Positions 8,186 through 14,711 of a stretch of 41,312 bases of DNA are shown in pieces; the first letter of the stretch is position 1, and each line of letters begins with the position of its first letter. Origin of the DNA: Alistipes sp. (GTDB lineage Bacteria; Bacteroidota; Bacteroidia; Bacteroidales; Rikenellaceae). The notes beneath the pieces are model-generated. The model ran no database searches. It saw nothing but the letters and a program-made list of their open reading frames with translations, and was not told the origin of the DNA. Location: NCBI GenBank assembly GCA_017560305.1, contig JAFYOF010000127.1:1-41312 (forward strand), read 5' to 3'. The translations under genes and the position numbers were made by a program.

Positions 8186-8761
8186 ATGTTAAATATCATA
8201 TTGTTTGGCGCTCCTGGTTGTGGCAAGGGCACACAGGCTGCGTTGATTAAGGAGAAGTACAACATCAACCACATCTCAACAGGCGAGGTTATCCGTGGCG
8301 AGATTATGGGTGGCACTGAGTTGGGTAAGAGTATGCAGGGTTATATCGAGGCGGGTCAGCTGGCTCCAGACTCAATCGTTATCGGTATGATTCACAACTA
8401 TATGCAGGAGCACAAGGATGCATCGGGCAACATCTTCGATGGCTTCCCACGCACAACTGCACAGGCTGTTGCGTTCGACGAGATTCTCTCGGCTGATGGC
8501 GAGAGCGTGAGCGTGATGATCTATATGGATGTTCCTGAGGAGGAGTTGGTTAAGCGCATCCTTTTGCGTGGTAAGGACTCAGGTCGTGCCGACGACGCTT
8601 CAGAGGATGTTATCCGCAACCGAATCGCTGTATATCGCGAGCAGACAGCTATCGTGGCAGAGCACTACTCAAAGCAGGGTAAGTATGTTGCCATCGACGG
8701 TGTAGGTACTCTCGAGGAGGTATTTGAGCGCATTTGCGCAGCTATCGACGCTGCGAAATAG
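8186..8761 (+). CDS. adk: adenylate kinase, short form
   Basis: Adenylate kinase interconverts ATP + AMP and 2 ADP in the cytoplasm. The 191-residue protein starts with the P-loop GAPGCGKGTQ (residues 8-17), has the AMP-binding STGEVIRGEI segment and DGFPRT, and a short LID (RGKDSGRADD) without the zinc-binding cysteines of the long form. Length fits the short-LID group common in Bacteroidetes. It has its own promoter and is followed by the tRNA-Glu/rpsT unit. Confidence 0.96.
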   Translation: MLNIILFGAPGCGKGTQAALIKEKYNINHISTGEVIRGEIMGGTELGKSMQGYIEAGQLAPDSIVIGMIHNYMQEHKDASGNIFDGFPRTTAQAVAFDEILSADGESVSVMIYMDVPEEELVKRILLRGKDSGRADDASEDVIRNRIAVYREQTAIVAEHYSKQGKYVAIDGVGTLEEVFERICAAIDAAK

Positions 8762-8813
8762 ATAGGAAAAGAGGCAAATTGGGGCTTTTGTGCAACTTTT
8801 TTGCACTGACCTA

Positions 8814-8843
8814 TTGTATTTTGTTTTTTTTTCCGTACCTTTG
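8814..8843 (+). promoter_or_regulatory. promoter for tRNA-Glu (and probably rpsT)
   Basis: TTG (8814-8816), 19 bp, then TACCTTTG (8836-8843) fits the Bacteroidetes consensus. It lies about 40 bases upstream of the tRNA. No further consensus promoter is seen between the tRNA and rpsT, so both may come from this start. Confidence 0.7.
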
Positions 8844-8884
8844 CGTCGCTAAATCGCTACGAATGAGTAGTGTTATAGCGGTAG

Positions 8885-8956
8885 GGTCCATTCGTCTATC
8901 GGTTAGGACGCAAGATTTTCATCCTTGAAAGAGGAGTTCGACTCTCCTATGGACTA
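8885..8956 (+). tRNA. tRNA-Glu (anticodon TTC)
   Basis: The 72-base cloverleaf has acceptor arms GGTCCAT and ATGGACT plus discriminator A, a D-arm with GGTTAGGAC, an anticodon loop TTTTCAT (anticodon TTC, for Glu), and a T-arm GAGGAGTTCGACTCTCC. CCA is not encoded. The last anticodon-stem pair (A/C) and the first acceptor pair (G/T) are imperfect, but the identity is clear. Confidence 0.93.
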
Positions 8957-9143
8957 CGGACTTACACCCTCGGGTGTTTGACAGCGGTAAAACTAATTTG
9001 ACGCCTACGCGGTGTCACTGGTCGCAAGACCTCGGCAAAGAGCCCTGTGGGGCAGATGTGAGGGGGGGGGCTGAAAGGAGGCGCTCTACTTCACGAAAAA
9101 AAGAAAGCAGAAAAAGTAAAAAATAAAAAAGAATTTTAAGATT
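8957..9143 (+). promoter_or_regulatory. structured leader between tRNA-Glu and rpsT
   Basis: This 187-base stretch has no credible reading frame but four local hairpins in series: 8964-8977 (ACACC/GGTGT with a CTCG loop), 9000-9016 (GACGCC/GGTGTC), 9020-9031 (GGTC-GCAA-GACC, a GNRA tetraloop) and 9042-9053 (GCCC-TGTG-GGGC). A G8 run (9062-9069) and the Shine-Dalgarno-like AAAGGAGG (9073-9080) follow, then an A-rich stretch up to the rpsT ATG. Autogenous control of S20 synthesis is known in other bacteria; that this leader does the same is inference. Confidence 0.55.
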
Positions 9144-9395
9144 ATGGCAAACCACAAGTCATCAAAGAAGAGAATCCGCCAGACAGTAACAAAGCGCGCT
9201 CACAACCGTTTGTATCACAAGACTGCTCGTAACGCTGTTAAGGCTTTGCGTAACACAACTGAGAAGGCAGCTGCTGAGGCATTGCTTCCAAAGGTATCGT
9301 CTATGCTCGATAAGTTGGCTAAGACTAACATTATCCACAAGAACAAGGCTGCTAACTTGAAGAGCTCTTTGGCACTCCATGTTAACGCATTGTAA
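9144..9395 (+). CDS. rpsT: 30S ribosomal protein S20
   Basis: S20 is a primary 16S rRNA-binding protein of the small subunit. The 83-residue product is highly basic and helical, beginning [14 protein letters not shown] and containing the family pattern [17 protein letters not shown]. Length is normal. It follows tRNA-Glu after a structured leader and is closed by a strong terminator, so tRNA, leader and rpsT may form one transcript that is cut by tRNA processing. Confidence 0.96.
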   Translation: MANHKSSKKRIRQTVTKRAHNRLYHKTARNAVKALRNTTEKAAAEALLPKVSSMLDKLAKTNIIHKNKAANLKSSLALHVNAL

Positions 9396-9419
9396 TCTGA
9401 ACGGATTTCAACAAGATAG

Positions 9420-9447
9420 AAGGCTGTCCTAATGGGCAGCCTTTTCT
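9420..9447 (+). terminator. rpsT intrinsic terminator
   Basis: AAGGCTGTCC (9420-9429) pairs with GGGCAGCCTT (9434-9443) over 10 positions including one G-T wobble, with loop TAAT and the run TTTTCTT after it. Confidence 0.88.
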
Positions 9448-9477
9448 TGTCTATATCGTGCAAAATGATTATATTTG
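9447..9477 (+). promoter_or_regulatory. promoter for the phosphodiesterase lipoprotein
   Basis: TTG (9447-9449), 20 bp, then TATATTTG (9470-9477) fits the Bacteroidetes consensus, about 27 bases upstream of the ATG. The -33 box lies in the tail of the rpsT terminator. Confidence 0.7.
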
Positions 9478-9503
9478 TGGTAGTAACCTAAAACATTATT
9501 GAT

Positions 9504-10412
9504 ATGAGAAGAATTTACCTTGTATGCTTGTCTTTGATAGCAATGGTGGCTCTGTGCTCTTGCACTGAAAACCAGAGCGTGAAAGGCGTTAAACATGTTG
9601 TGATGATTGGTCTGGATGGTCTGGCGGGCAATACCGTAGACGCGGCAGATATGCCTACCCTGAAGCAGTTGATGGCAGAGGGCGCGTGGACACTCAAGGC
9701 GCGAAGCATCCTCCCATCGTCAAGCGCCTGCAACTGGGCGTCGATGTATATGGGCGTGGGTCCCGAGATGCACGGCTACAACACCTGGGGCAGCCGCAAA
9801 CCCGACTTCCCATCTATGGAGCTGGGCGAGAACGGCATCTTCCCAACCATCTTCACCATCCTGCGCCGCCAAAGCGCCGAGAGCAACCTCGCAGCATTCT
9901 ATGAGTGGGATGTTCAGGGCGATTTGATTGACAACAAGGCCGTAAACCACCATCAGCATATCCCAATGAGAGATGGCGGAAGCGAGGATATCGTGAGCGG
10001 CTACATCTCCTATTTGAAGTTGAACAAGCCAAAGTTTTCAATCTGCATCTTCGACTCGCCCGATGTTGAGGGTCACGGCTATGGCTGGGGCTCGGAGGAG
10101 TATATGAAGCGTCTGCCTGTTGTGGATGCACATATCGCAGAGATTATCGAGGCAACCAAGGAGGCTGGCATCTATGACGAGACCATCTTCATCGTAGCAT
10201 CCGACCACGGCGGCATCAACCGCGGTCACGGCAGCATCACGATGGATGAGATGGAGGCTGTGCTGGTATTCTGCGGCAAGGGCATCAAGAAGGGTCATCA
10301 GATTGAAGCCCCAGTAGTGCGCTATGACACCGCACCTACCATCGCCCGAATTTTCGGCGCCGAGACGCCCGCCGTATGGCGCGGCCGCCCTGTCGAGGAG
10401 ATTTTCGAGTAA
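9504..10412 (+). CDS. alkaline phosphatase superfamily (type I phosphodiesterase/NPP-like) lipoprotein
   Basis: A secreted hydrolase of the alkaline phosphatase superfamily that would cleave phosphate mono- or diesters with two metal ions. The 302-residue protein has a lipoprotein signal (LCSC, Cys20). Metal-binding motifs are in the expected order: MIGLDG (Asp38), a Ser-rich nucleophile region (PSSSACNWASM), FDSPDVEGHGYG (Asp and His), ASDHGG (Asp234-His235) and GHG (His242). This resembles short Bacteroidetes NPP-like proteins. The substrate is not deducible. Start ATG 9504 has a promoter at proper distance, and a strong terminator follows the stop. Confidence 0.85.
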   Translation: MRRIYLVCLSLIAMVALCSCTENQSVKGVKHVVMIGLDGLAGNTVDAADMPTLKQLMAEGAWTLKARSILPSSSACNWASMYMGVGPEMHGYNTWGSRKPDFPSMELGENGIFPTIFTILRRQSAESNLAAFYEWDVQGDLIDNKAVNHHQHIPMRDGGSEDIVSGYISYLKLNKPKFSICIFDSPDVEGHGYGWGSEEYMKRLPVVDAHIAEIIEATKEAGIYDETIFIVASDHGGINRGHGSITMDEMEAVLVFCGKGIKKGHQIEAPVVRYDTAPTIARIFGAETPAVWRGRPVEEIFE

Positions 10413-10429
10413 GAGCATTTAAACCAAAT

Positions 10430-10463
10430 AAGCCCTGCCTAAATATTTTAGGCGGGGCTTTGT
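10430..10463 (+). terminator. terminator of the phosphodiesterase gene
   Basis: A 14-position stem pairs 10430-10443 with 10447-10460 (AAGCCCTGCCTAAA with TTTAGGCGGGGCTT, one G-T wobble) around a 3-base loop, followed by TTTG-rich sequence. Confidence 0.85.
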
Positions 10464-10492
10464 TGTACTCCTATCCCAACGAGCACAACACT

Positions 10493-10538
10493 AAAAAAGG
10501 TTGCCGACCAAATGGTTAGCAACCTTTAATTCTTTTTT
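10493..10538. terminator. bidirectional-looking hairpin downstream of the Zeta-like unit
   Basis: The stem AAAGGTTGC (10496-10504) and GCAACCTTT (10519-10527) is extended inward by ACC/GGT. The A-run 10493-10498 gives a U-tract for minus-strand RNA, and the T-run 10532-10538 follows on the plus strand. It closely resembles the hairpin at 1560-1590. Its likely job is to end the minus-strand kinase/partner transcript. Confidence 0.65.
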
Positions 10539-10557
10539 TGTAGCCGCAGAAGGCACT

Positions 10558-10594
10558 TGCAATGGTCCGCAAATAAAGAGTCAAAACCATTGCA
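10558..10594. repeat. inverted repeat in a 137-bp gene-free stretch
   Basis: TGCAATGGT (10558-10566) and ACCATTGCA (10586-10594) are perfect 9-bp complements around a 19-base loop. It lies in the 3' region of the kinase/partner transcript. It may be an RNA stem or a protein site. No other feature is seen between 10539 and 10666. Confidence 0.45.
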
Positions 10595-10666
10595 GAATGT
10601 GGGGACATTCCTACTGCTCAAAATTTTATTTCGTGTCTACCTTCTCATCCACTCACCCCGAGGAGT

Positions 10667-10828
10667 CTACTCCTTCAGGTCTTCGGCTGTGATGTGCGTA
10701 ACCTTGCCGTCACGCATCACTACCAATTCGCCATCCTCTCTTAACACCTTCTCCTTCAGACGCTGCTGCGCCAAAAGGATACCTGCATCTATCTTCTCCT
10801 GCAACTGCTCAAGTTCCAATTCACTCAT
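10667..10828 (-). CDS. 53-residue acidic partner of the Zeta-like kinase
   Basis: This small frame starts 6 bases after the stop codon of the kinase gene. It encodes MSELELEQLQEKIDAG...THITAEDLKE, a Glu/Leu/Gln-rich helical N-terminal half (possible coiled coil, residues 3-30) followed by a small strand-like segment ELVVMRDGKVTHI. Its tight coupling to a Zeta-type kinase makes a toxin-antitoxin or effector-regulator pair plausible, although canonical epsilon antitoxins are upstream, larger and unrelated in sequence. The function is inferred from context only. Confidence 0.65.
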   Translation of the reverse strand: MSELELEQLQEKIDAGILLAQQRLKEKVLREDGELVVMRDGKVTHITAEDLKE

Positions 10829-10834
10829 ACGCTT

Positions 10835-11404
10835 CTACATTTTGCAAATTGTACGATAAGTTAACGAATCAACTACCTCTCGTATTTCGTCGCGAGATCC
10901 GTATGCCACCTTTTTTACGCCCTCCACTGAACTATTGTTGTAGATGACCCAATAATCGCAGATGGGTGTATATAGTGTTGTAAGATATTTCAAACCTCTA
11001 TAATAGCGGCGGCGCACAACCTCGGGTGGCACATTGTGACCTCCCTCGATTACTCGGCGCGCTACACGCTCAACCGCCTGATCGGGTGTGGGCAGATAGA
11101 AGAAGAGCAACGAAACGAAGTAGCCTCTCTCCTGCGCCATCTCGATAAAACGGGTGTAGTATCGGGTAGCCAGCGTGGTCTCAAAAGCAAAATCCGCGCC
11201 ATCGGCCATCAGGGCATCCATACGCTGACGCATCAGGCGACCAGCCTCGATAGAGACGCGCGATGGGTTGAATGGCGACAATCCCTTTGCAATCTCGTCG
11301 GCATTCACAAAGTCGTGACACTCCAGCATCTCTGGCAACACGGCATACGAAGCCGTGGTCTTACCAGCACCGTTACATCCTGCTATGATATAAAGTTTTG
11401 GCAT
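10835..11404 (-). CDS. Zeta-toxin-like P-loop kinase
   Basis: A 189-residue P-loop NTPase of the Zeta toxin/AAA_33 type. Known Zeta toxins phosphorylate UDP-N-acetylglucosamine and block cell-wall synthesis; many chromosomal relatives are uncharacterised. The Walker A is AGCNGAGKTT (residues 8-17), followed by FVNADEIAKGLSPFNPSR, which resembles the Zeta substrate-binding segment, then FETTLA and a Lid-like Arg-rich RVARRVIEGGHNVPPEVVRRRY. The start MPKLYIIAG at 11404 is chosen because a consensus promoter lies immediately upstream; the open frame extends to 11491. It forms a two-gene unit with the 53-residue partner. Confidence 0.82.
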   Translation of the reverse strand: MPKLYIIAGCNGAGKTTASYAVLPEMLECHDFVNADEIAKGLSPFNPSRVSIEAGRLMRQRMDALMADGADFAFETTLATRYYTRFIEMAQERGYFVSLLFFYLPTPDQAVERVARRVIEGGHNVPPEVVRRRYYRGLKYLTTLYTPICDYWVIYNNSSVEGVKKVAYGSRDEIREVVDSLTYRTICKM

Positions 11405-11426
11405 ACGATGTCCATAGTAATTATTG

Positions 11427-11457
11427 CAAAGATAATAATAATCTTTTAATTTCCAAA
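11427..11457 (-). promoter_or_regulatory. promoter for the Zeta-like kinase unit
   Basis: On the minus strand TTTG (11454-11457), 19 bp, then TATCTTTG (11427-11434) is a full consensus match, about 22 bases upstream of the chosen ATG at 11404. Confidence 0.8.
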
Positions 11458-11574
11458 TCTTTTTCAACGACTCGCAATTTCTCATCAACACTCCAAAAAG
11501 GGCACCACATTTGCACTGAAGCGGGGAAAACGCATAAGAATATGATTTTTACAACCATTAAACTCTTTTTGATT

Positions 11575-12204
11575 ATGGCAACCACTATGAGCAAGATTGA
11601 GCTAAGGCCACTACCCTACGGCTACAAGGATCTGGAGCCCTACATTTCGGAGCAGACGCTCATCTACCACCACGACAAGCACCTTAAAGCCTATGTGAAC
11701 AAGACCCTCGAACTGATTGCAGACACGCCTCTTGCCGACGCCACGCTGGAGCAGATTGTACTCTCATCGGATGGCGCTCTGTTTAACAATGCAGCACAGG
11801 TGTGGAACCACAACTTCTACTTCGAGCAATTCTCACCTAGGCCACAGTCCAGACCCGAGGGCAGACTTGCCAAGGCGATAGACGAGACCTATGGCGATTA
11901 CGACAAACTGCGCGAGAAGATGACCGCCGAGGCGCTCTCGTTATTTGGTTCGGGATGGGTGTGGCTGGTGAGTGACTCTCACGGCAAACTGAAGATTGTA
12001 AGCAAGTCCAATGCGGGCAATCCGCTGACAGATGGGCTCTATCCACTGCTTGCGATAGATGTGTGGGAACACGCCTACTACATCGACCATCGTAACGCTC
12101 GCAAAGATGGCGTCAATGCACTGTGGAACATCATCAACTGGCGCACCATTGATGCCCGCTATGATGATATCCTCGAGGGTCAGCACCACAACGCAATAAA
12201 ATAA
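11575..12204 (+). CDS. sodB: superoxide dismutase, iron type
   Basis: Converts superoxide to oxygen and hydrogen peroxide in the cytoplasm. The 209-residue product has the four metal ligands: His32 in YHHDKH, His in VWNHNFYF, and Asp and His in AIDVWEHAYYID. NNAAQVWNH carries the Gln typical of Fe-SOD and SNAGNPLT carries Ala where Mn-SOD has Gln, so the iron form is indicated (some Bacteroides enzymes accept either metal). ATG 11575 is chosen; ATG 11587 (MSKIEL) is equally possible, and the open frame upstream is not family-like. It has a good terminator. Confidence 0.94.
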   Translation: MATTMSKIELRPLPYGYKDLEPYISEQTLIYHHDKHLKAYVNKTLELIADTPLADATLEQIVLSSDGALFNNAAQVWNHNFYFEQFSPRPQSRPEGRLAKAIDETYGDYDKLREKMTAEALSLFGSGWVWLVSDSHGKLKIVSKSNAGNPLTDGLYPLLAIDVWEHAYYIDHRNARKDGVNALWNIINWRTIDARYDDILEGQHHNAIK

Positions 12205-12244
12205 CTCCTCTTTTACCACTCTTTAGCGCCTGCGCAAGGCGCAA

Positions 12245-12276
12245 CGGGGCTATCTTTTCGGGTAGTCCCGATTTTT
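12245..12276 (+). terminator. sodB intrinsic terminator
   Basis: CGGGGCTATC (12245-12254) pairs with GGTAGTCCCG (12261-12270) using two G-T wobbles, followed by ATTTTTT. Confidence 0.85.
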
Positions 12277-12287
12277 TGTTTGGCGAG

Positions 12288-12321
12288 TTTGCTACAATTT
12301 GGATAAAATTCATTACCTTTA
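12288..12321 (+). promoter_or_regulatory. probable promoter of the NusG-like gene
   Basis: TTTG (12288-12291), 22 bp, then TACCTTTA (12314-12321) is close to the consensus (last base differs). It would give a 5' UTR of about 85-90 bases before the TTG start, with no other feature seen in it. Confidence 0.5.
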
Positions 12322-12415
12322 CGAAACTAACCCTGCCGCCAAAGAGTGTTTTTCGGCGCAAAATATGGCTTATAGGGTTATGCAGGGCAGATTTTAACAG
12401 ATTAAAGTTTATAAC

Positions 12416-12955
12416 TTGGAGCAGAGCGAAGATAAGGTTTGGTATGCTATGAGGGCTACCTATGGTCGAAATCTGGGGGCAAAATTCATTGCCGACAGGT
12501 TATCGATTGATAATTATATACCTATGCGCCAGGTTGTGTCGCAACGCAAGGGTGTGAAGATTCGCAAGCAGGTGCCGCTGGTGAAGGATTTGATATTTCT
12601 GCGCGCCACAAAGGAGGAGATTACCGACATCAAGCGACAGGTGACATATCTGCAGTACATCACGCGACCAGTGAACAAGAAGAACGAGCCTATCATTGTG
12701 CCCGAGGAGCAGATGCGCAGTTTTATAGACTTTACATTGAAAAATGATGAGGACCTGATCTACCTCAACCCCAGCGAAGTGGACCTGCAGGCGGGCACGC
12801 GCATCAGGATTCACGGTGGTGAGTTTGATGGTTACGAGGGTTGGTTTGTAAAGATTGCGGGCAAGCGAAACCGAAGAATTGTGGTGATGATTGACAGCAT
12901 CATAGCCGTTGCCGCACAGGTAAGTCCCGACCTTGTAGAGGTCATCAAGGATTAA
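12416..12955 (+). CDS. NusG-like transcription antiterminator, UpxY family
   Basis: A NusG paralogue that would bind RNA polymerase and promote elongation through a polysaccharide operon, as UpxY proteins do in Bacteroides capsule loci. The 179-residue product opens with the NGN motif VWYAMRATYGRN (from residue 8), continues through an NGN core and ends with a KOW domain (GTRIRIHGGEFDGYEGWFVKI). The WYAM motif lies too close to the first ATG (12449) for that to be the start, so TTG 12416 is chosen. Unlike typical UpxY genes it is not the first gene of the polysaccharide operon: it is monocistronic, on the opposite strand, with no UpxZ-like gene beside it. Its stop overlaps that of the ABC gene by the bases TTA. 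Confidence 0.85.
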   Translation: MEQSEDKVWYAMRATYGRNLGAKFIADRLSIDNYIPMRQVVSQRKGVKIRKQVPLVKDLIFLRATKEEITDIKRQVTYLQYITRPVNKKNEPIIVPEEQMRSFIDFTLKNDEDLIYLNPSEVDLQAGTRIRIHGGEFDGYEGWFVKIAGKRNRRIVVMIDSIIAVAAQVSPDLVEVIKD

Positions 12956-14580
12956 GCCTCCAGCGAGATAACATCCTCACACATAGCCGACAAGGCGAGG
13001 CTGTGAGTGACTATAACCACAGTCTTATCCTTCACACACTCCGCCATTCGCTGCATCAGAAGCGACTCGGTAGCATTATCCAGCGCCGCCGATGGTTCAT
13101 CAAGCAACAAGAGATTTCCCGAACGCAACAGACCGCGCGCAATAGCGATTCTCTGCGCCTGACCCTCGCTGAAGCCATCGCCCATCTCACCACATTGAGT
13201 ATCCAGTCCATCGGGCAATTCGAAGACAAAATCAGCAACTGCAACATACAACGCCTGACTCATCTGCTCCTCCGTAGCATTGGGATTTGCCAGCAGGAGA
13301 TTACTGCGGATAGTACCGCTCAAAAGAGAATTCCCCTGCGGAACATAGGCTATATTGCATCGTGTAAGGGCTGAAGCCGCAACACTGCGCTCGTCATTAT
13401 AGAACTCAACGCTACCCTTCGTAGGCTCAATAAGCGCCAGAATAAGTCGCATCATCGTACTCTTTCCCACGCCCGTAGGACCTACGATAGCGGTCATCGT
13501 AGATGGTTTGATGTCCTTATTCAAACCCCTGATTACCTCATCGTTGGCATCGTAGGAGAAGTGGACATCACTGAAACGGATACCCACATTACCCTCAAGA
13601 TGAATGCCCTCACCCAACTGCTCGCGAGGCATATTAACGATGTCGGAGAGTCTGTCAAGCGAAGTAGACATATGAATAAACGAAGGTAGCTGGCGGCTCA
13701 TATCCACCACAGGGCGCTGCACCTGCGCAACGAGTTGCAGGAAGGCAGTCATCATACCGAATGTGATTGCACCACTCTTAAGACCAACAACACCCCACAT
13801 AAACGCCACCAGATAGCCAAAGGCGAAACCCATCTGCACGACCTTGCGCGAGAAGAGCGAGAAGTCAATCCTGCGAAGAACAAGGTTTCGCAGATTGGAC
13901 TGCATCGAAGCCAAATCATCCGATGCGGTGAGGGTGTACTCCATCGTCGAGACCAGCGTTCTGTTCTGCATATACTCCTGCATATAGGAGGTGAGGCGGC
14001 TATCCATCTCACGGATATCCTTCGTATAGCGGCGGATTCGCTTCATATAGATGCGGCTGAACAACAGCGCAAAGGGCATAATCACCACCACAGCAATTGC
14101 CAATCGCCAATCGAGCGTGAGGAGGAATATCATCGCCGCCACGAACTGCACGCCCGTAACCAGCACCGATGGAAGAATGCGACACATCGTATCAGACACC
14201 ATAAAGACATCCTCATCCAGACGATTCATCAACTCACCCGTATGCATACCCTCACGACCCGCCCAGCGGCTGGTCATAATATGATGGAAGAGTTTGTAGC
14301 GGAGTTTGTTTCTTAATGACACCTCGGCATTCACCTCGATGCGTGCACCAATGGTCGAAAGCAGAATCTGCGACAAGATGCTCACAACCAGCAACGCCGC
14401 GCCCAACCAGAATGAGCCCTCGCTATTGCCCGTAGCGATATCCACCATCTGCTTGCTCTGCCAGATGAAGAAGAGCGAGATGAAGATATGACACACGCCA
14501 AGCACGCCGCGAAGCACTATCTTGCCACGCAGGCCCTTGATGGCTTGCCACAACCAATGGATATATTCGCCGATTGACAT
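12952..14580 (-). CDS. ABC exporter, fused membrane and ATPase domains
   Basis: A half-size type IV ABC exporter (MsbA/peptide or lipid exporter class), 542 residues. The N-terminal part has about six membrane segments (residues 20-290). The C-terminal ATPase has Walker A GPTGVGKST (367-375), signature FSEGQ (470-474, instead of LSGGQ), Walker B LLLLDEP (490-496) and H-loop His526. It lacks a C39 peptidase domain. It has its own canonical promoter and is probably monocistronic. The substrate is unknown; being near a polysaccharide locus and a PqqD-type protein, lipid-linked glycan or peptide are options. It ends convergent with the NusG-like gene with overlapping stops and no terminator between. 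Confidence 0.88.
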   Translation of the reverse strand: MSIGEYIHWLWQAIKGLRGKIVLRGVLGVCHIFISLFFIWQSKQMVDIATGNSEGSFWLGAALLVVSILSQILLSTIGARIEVNAEVSLRNKLRYKLFHHIMTSRWAGREGMHTGELMNRLDEDVFMVSDTMCRILPSVLVTGVQFVAAMIFLLTLDWRLAIAVVVIMPFALLFSRIYMKRIRRYTKDIREMDSRLTSYMQEYMQNRTLVSTMEYTLTASDDLASMQSNLRNLVLRRIDFSLFSRKVVQMGFAFGYLVAFMWGVVGLKSGAITFGMMTAFLQLVAQVQRPVVDMSRQLPSFIHMSTSLDRLSDIVNMPREQLGEGIHLEGNVGIRFSDVHFSYDANDEVIRGLNKDIKPSTMTAIVGPTGVGKSTMMRLILALIEPTKGSVEFYNDERSVAASALTRCNIAYVPQGNSLLSGTIRSNLLLANPNATEEQMSQALYVAVADFVFELPDGLDTQCGEMGDGFSEGQAQRIAIARGLLRSGNLLLLDEPSAALDNATESLLMQRMAECVKDKTVVIVTHSLALSAMCEDVISLEA

Positions 14581-14594
14581 AGGTTTAGTTTTTA

Positions 14595-14625
14595 CAAAGG
14601 TAGGTATTTTTTGAGAATAGACAAA
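14595..14625 (-). promoter_or_regulatory. promoter of the ABC exporter gene
   Basis: On the minus strand TTTG (14622-14625), 19 bp, then TACCTTTG (14595-14602) is a full consensus match about 15 bases upstream of the ATG. The -33 box is embedded in the A-tract of the upstream porin terminator. Confidence 0.8.
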
Positions 14626-14656
14626 AAAAATGCACCACCCACTTGGGATGGTGCAT
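14623..14656 (-). terminator. terminator of the OmpA-family porin gene
   Basis: ATGCACCACCC (14630-14640) pairs with GGATGGTGCAT (14646-14656); the single C/A mismatch is a G-U wobble in minus-strand RNA, and the A-run 14623-14630 supplies the U-tract. Confidence 0.82.
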
Positions 14657-14711
14657 ATCGTTTTGGCTTATATCAACTTCCCTGCGGAAGTTGCAAGCCC
14701 GCTTTAGCAAA

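Noticed and set aside
8790..8806. GTGCAA/TTGCAC hairpin after adk as a terminator
   Set aside because: The 6-bp stem has no T-run directly after it; too weak to call.
12134..12361. 75-codon minus-strand frame across the sodB terminator
   Set aside because: It covers a terminator and promoter region on the other strand and has no recognisable features.
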